From Oligoflexales bacterium (GTDB taxonomy: Bacteria; Bdellovibrionota; Oligoflexia; Oligoflexales; Oligoflexaceae), in assembly GCA_015232735.1 (NCBI GenBank), contig JADFZC010000133.1:1-6975 (forward strand): a stretch of 6,975 nt of DNA, given 5' to 3'. The position numbers were made by a program, and so were the translations under genes. Under the pieces are notes generated by a model that was not told where the DNA came from, ran no database searches, and saw only the letters and a program-made list of their open reading frames with translations. Below, one piece after another: positions 5,846-6,975 of this stretch (positions are counted from its first letter, which is position 1; the number at the start of each line of letters is the position of its first letter).

Positions 5846-6975
5846 ATGGCAAGATCTGTTCTGGTTTTTCTGGCATTTTTTTCAATGCTGCTTGTTCCCA
5901 CCAATCCTGATTACAATTTTCCGCTTCTGCCGGAACTTGTTTCGCTTGTTGTTCTGTCGCTGTGCGCGTTTTTGACGATCCGGAACAGAAAAGATCTCAG
6001 GATAAATTTATATTCTCTGGAAGCAATGGTTCTTTCCGGGCTTGTCATAAACATTTTTTTCATCATTCTGCCAAGACTCCTGATGCACCTGAAAAACAGT
6101 CCCAATCAAAAGTGGATTCCATGCCTGAGCGCGGGTAAATCATTTTACACCTTGGAGTGTTTCCTTCAAAGCGCCACGAACGGTCATTATGGAATAAGAA
6201 CTTTTTATATGCTTGTTGCGGCGTCTTTCATTGGGTGCATGGCCTTTTTTCTGGGCAGGACCGACCGCGTATATTGGAAGATATTCAGCAGGGTCATTTT
6301 GGGACTTGGCTTTTTTGTTTCATCAGTGAGCCTTTTCTGCAAGGCCTTTAACATTGCACACATACTTCCGGATACGATAATGTATAACAGTTACGGTCCG
6401 GGACGCATGACCATATTGTTCTCCAATCCGGGGTGGGTGTGGCCATATCTGACGCCCAGCCTCATCCTGTCTGTCTGGGGCGTTCTGTATACAAGAAGTT
6501 TGAGCAGGATCATCCATTTTGTAATTTATTCAACTATTATGACAGCATGTGTTTTTACACTACAGAGGGGGGCGATACTCGTTGTTACGGTGGTTTCTCT
6601 TTTAGGGATCATCGATCTTGTCTTAAGGAAATCCCGGTTTTCAAGGATGGGAATTGCGGTTTCAGTCGTCCTTGTGCTTTCGGTTTTTATGCCGGTCATA
6701 ACCAGTCCGGATTATCTTAACTATCTTATTTTAAAGTACACGAGTCTTAACAGGCATATATTTATGACCTCCACGGAACGGGTCTCCCTTTGGCTGGCAG
6801 CCTGGAATCTCTTCAAACAGCATCCTTTTCTGGGAAATGGATATGCCAGCTGGTTTTCAATAATAACCTCCTACACGCTTCTTCATCCGGAAGTATATGC
6901 TGTTGATACTGCGCATAATCTTTTCATACAGCTTTTTGTGGAACTTGGCATCTTTCACAGTCTTTTGATAATTCT
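5846..6975 (+). CDS. O-antigen ligase / polymerase-like membrane protein (Wzy_C-type), 3' end beyond window
   Basis: Seen: an unbroken frame of 376 complete codons to the window edge. About nine hydrophobic segments are visible, beginning at residues 3-18, 28-45 and 58-79. LQRGAI (239-244) resembles the RGA motif of Wzy/WaaL proteins. A hydrophilic, probably periplasmic stretch follows at about 285-356, with ERVSLWLAAWNLFKQHPFLGNG (311-332) and then DTAHNLFIQLFVELGI, which is typical of the O-antigen ligase domain. Known: such proteins polymerise lipid-linked repeat units or ligate glycan to lipid A core or another acceptor. Polymerase and ligase cannot be told apart here. Start: the ATG at 5846 puts the first helix at the N-terminus and has only a weak GGAA upstream. 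An in-frame ATG at 5747, GTG at 5819 and TTG at 5813 would add a soluble extension of up to 33 residues; frame and product are unaffected. Confidence 0.85.
   Translation, partial: MARSVLVFLAFFSMLLVPTNPDYNFPLLPELVSLVVLSLCAFLTIRNRKDLRINLYSLEAMVLSGLVINIFFIILPRLLMHLKNSPNQKWIPCLSAGKSFYTLECFLQSATNGHYGIRTFYMLVAASFIGCMAFFLGRTDRVYWKIFSRVILGLGFFVSSVSLFCKAFNIAHILPDTIMYNSYGPGRMTILFSNPGWVWPYLTPSLILSVWGVLYTRSLSRIIHFVIYSTIMTACVFTLQRGAILVVTVVSLLGIIDLVLRKSRFSRMGIAVSVVLVLSVFMPVITSPDYLNYLILKYTSLNRHIFMTSTERVSLWLAAWNLFKQHPFLGNGYASWFSIITSYTLLHPEVYAVDTAHNLFIQLFVELGIFHSLLII

Noticed and set aside
5757..5975. Short plus-strand frame with ATG directly after GGGG
   Set aside because: It overlaps the ligase-like gene in another frame and ends soon. 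The GGGG is part of the palindrome and touches the ATG, too close for a ribosome site.
1..6975. Phage-defence, CRISPR, retron, toxin-antitoxin or mobile-element system
   Set aside because: No repeat array, reverse transcriptase, nuclease, transposase or small toxin-antitoxin pair could be recognised on either strand; all confident genes fit surface glycan synthesis or its control.

Overview
The window carries six protein genes. Five are for cell-surface polysaccharide assembly and one is a response regulator. Together they look like part of an O-antigen or exopolysaccharide locus. The parts (MraY/WecA-family initiating transferase, Wzy/WaaL-like membrane protein, nonulosonate synthase) suggest a Gram-negative bacterium. 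A Desulfobacterota-like ('deltaproteobacterial') host is a weak guess from gene style only; no marker gene is present.

Layout. (1) Positions 1-2338, plus strand: the 3' part of a family 2 glycosyltransferase, then a GT-C (ArnT/PMT-like) integral membrane glycosyltransferase. The two overlap by the TTGA of a TTG start and a TGA stop, so they are probably translationally coupled. (2) Positions 2339-2445: convergent spacer with an AT-rich inverted repeat, a possible two-way terminator. (3) Positions 2446-3540, minus strand: a full-length NeuB-family sialic/legionaminic acid synthase. (4) Positions 3541-3743: divergent spacer with weak promoter candidates for both sides. (5) Positions 3744-4775, plus: a WbpL/WecA-like polyprenyl-phosphate sugar-1-phosphate transferase, with Glu in place of the first Asp of the usual DD motif. 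(6) Positions 4764-5519 (or 5537), minus: an OmpR/PhoB-type response regulator whose 3' end overlaps the previous gene by 12 bp. (7) Positions 5520-5845: divergent spacer with a consensus -35 box, repeated TTGCAT hexamers and a strong palindrome. (8) Position 5846 to the window end, plus: a polytopic O-antigen ligase/polymerase (Wzy_C-like), cut off by the window edge.

How they may work together (inference): the WbpL-like enzyme loads the first sugar phosphate on undecaprenyl phosphate. NeuB makes a nonulosonic acid for the glycan. The GT2/GT-C pair adds a decorating sugar through a polyprenyl-phosphate-sugar donor. The Wzy/WaaL-like protein polymerises or ligates the chain, and the response regulator may control the region. 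The left half (1-2340) is visibly more AT-rich than the right half (3744 onward), which suggests different origins. I see no rRNA, tRNA, CRISPR, transposase or attachment site, and no convincing unknown system. The unusual points are the motif substitution, the apparently kinase-less regulator and the operator-like sequences.
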